Assembly: GCA_030837305.1 (NCBI GenBank)
Contig: JAUPKT010000173.1
Coordinates: 1-6,614, forward strand
Length of the DNA stretch: 6,614 nucleotides
Reading direction: 5' to 3'
Origin: Thermodesulfobacteriota bacterium
GTDB taxonomy: Bacteria; Desulfobacterota; Desulfomonilia; Desulfomonilales; Desulfomonilaceae
Position numbers and translations under genes: made by a program. Each line of letters opens with the position of its first letter. The first letter of the stretch is position 1. The notes beneath the pieces are model-generated. The model ran no database searches and had not been told where the DNA came from. It was given only the letters and a program-made list of their open reading frames with translations. Of this stretch, positions 6,516-6,614 are shown piece after piece.

Positions 6516-6531
6516 TGCAAGAAAGGTGCCC
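6516..6531 (-). promoter_or_regulatory. Sigma-54 (-24/-12) promoter upstream of the sigma-54 activator
   Basis: On the minus strand this reads GGGCACCTTTCTTGCA. Against TGGCACG-N4-TTGCW it differs only at the first and seventh bases of the -24 element; the essential GG and GC and their spacing are kept. Transcription would start near 6505. It suggests the activator gene is itself under sigma-54 control. Confidence 0.65.
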
Positions 6532-6543
6532 GACGATGTCGGG
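6529..6543. repeat. Inverted repeat CCCGAC-GAT-GTCGGG overlapping the sigma-54 -24 element
   Basis: Perfect six-base arms surround three bases, with one arm covering the first bases of the -24 element. It may be an operator, or a weak terminator stem of an upstream transcript, since on the minus strand it is followed by CACCTTTCTT rather than a clean T-run. Confidence 0.4.
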
Positions 6544-6563
6544 GAATAAAACTTTGAGGCCGC

Positions 6564-6606
6564 AAGAAAGTTTCGTCTTAACACTCGTTGATTGTCGTAC
6601 TTTCTT
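6564..6606. repeat. Inverted AAGAAAGT arms upstream of the sigma-54 promoter
   Basis: AAGAAAGT at 6564-6571 faces ACTTTCTT at 6599-6606. The left arm continues into GAAAGTTTC, resembling the GAAAC/GTTTC palindromes of the other control region. The pair lies about 60 to 100 bases upstream of the predicted start near 6505, where activator sites for sigma-54 promoters are often found. Confidence 0.3.
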
Positions 6607-6614
6607 AGTATCTC

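Larger units (their letters stand above)
6318..6614 (-). other. 297-base upstream control region of the sigma-54 activator gene
   Basis: I find no gene here. The open frames crossing it have no recognisable sequence and no good ribosome site. It contains a sigma-54-type promoter (6516-6531) overlapped by a dyad, an extended -10 promoter (6477-6485), upstream inverted elements (6564-6606), and the GGAGG ribosome site at 6325-6329 that fixes the activator start at 6317. The leader would be about 150 to 190 bases, depending on the promoter. Confidence 0.6.

Noticed and set aside
1..6614. CRISPR arrays, tRNA or rRNA genes, insertion sequences.
   Set aside because: No regular direct repeats with spacers, no cloverleaf or rRNA-like sequence, and no transposase or terminal inverted repeats were seen.

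Overview
All recognisable genes in this window lie on the minus strand, so biological order runs from high to low coordinates. The content points to an anaerobic, sulfate-reducing deltaproteobacterium (Desulfobacterota). The evidence is an apparent tmcD-tmcC pair of the Tmc transmembrane redox complex, a sensor kinase with c-type heme motifs on the outside of the membrane, and heavy sigma-54 control. The genus cannot be read from the sequence.

Layout in transcription order. (1) 6614-6318 is a non-coding control region with a sigma-54-type promoter, an extended -10 sigma-70-type promoter and dyad elements. (2) 6317-4983 is a PAS/AAA+/Fis sigma-54-dependent activator. An in-frame TGA replaces a conserved glycine, and seven codons earlier the sigma-54-contacting GAFTGA motif reads GAFTVA. 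The gene is therefore a fresh pseudogene, a strain variant or a sequencing artefact. (3) 4982-4575 is a 408-base intergenic region with a textbook sigma-54 promoter and GAAAC/GTTTC palindromes. (4) 4574-4182 is a single-domain response regulator. (5) 4128-1804 is a membrane histidine kinase with a periplasmic heme-c-type sensor, HAMP and two PAS domains. (6) 1803-1676 is a short gap. (7) 1675-383 is a tryptophan-rich protein built of ten propeller-like repeats (TmcD). (8) 358 to the window edge is the N-terminal part of a heme b membrane subunit (TmcC-like).

Working model (inference): the kinase reads periplasmic redox state through heme c and cytoplasmic redox state through a cysteine-bearing PAS, and signals to the adjacent regulator. 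The sigma-54 activator carries a similar cysteine-bearing PAS and probably drives the consensus -24/-12 promoter in front of the response regulator and kinase, and possibly its own promoter. The output would be the Tmc complex, which passes electrons from periplasmic cytochrome c3 across the membrane. The strongest items are the TGA/GAFTVA double lesion, the two sigma-54 promoters, the heme-c kinase and the ten-repeat TmcD.
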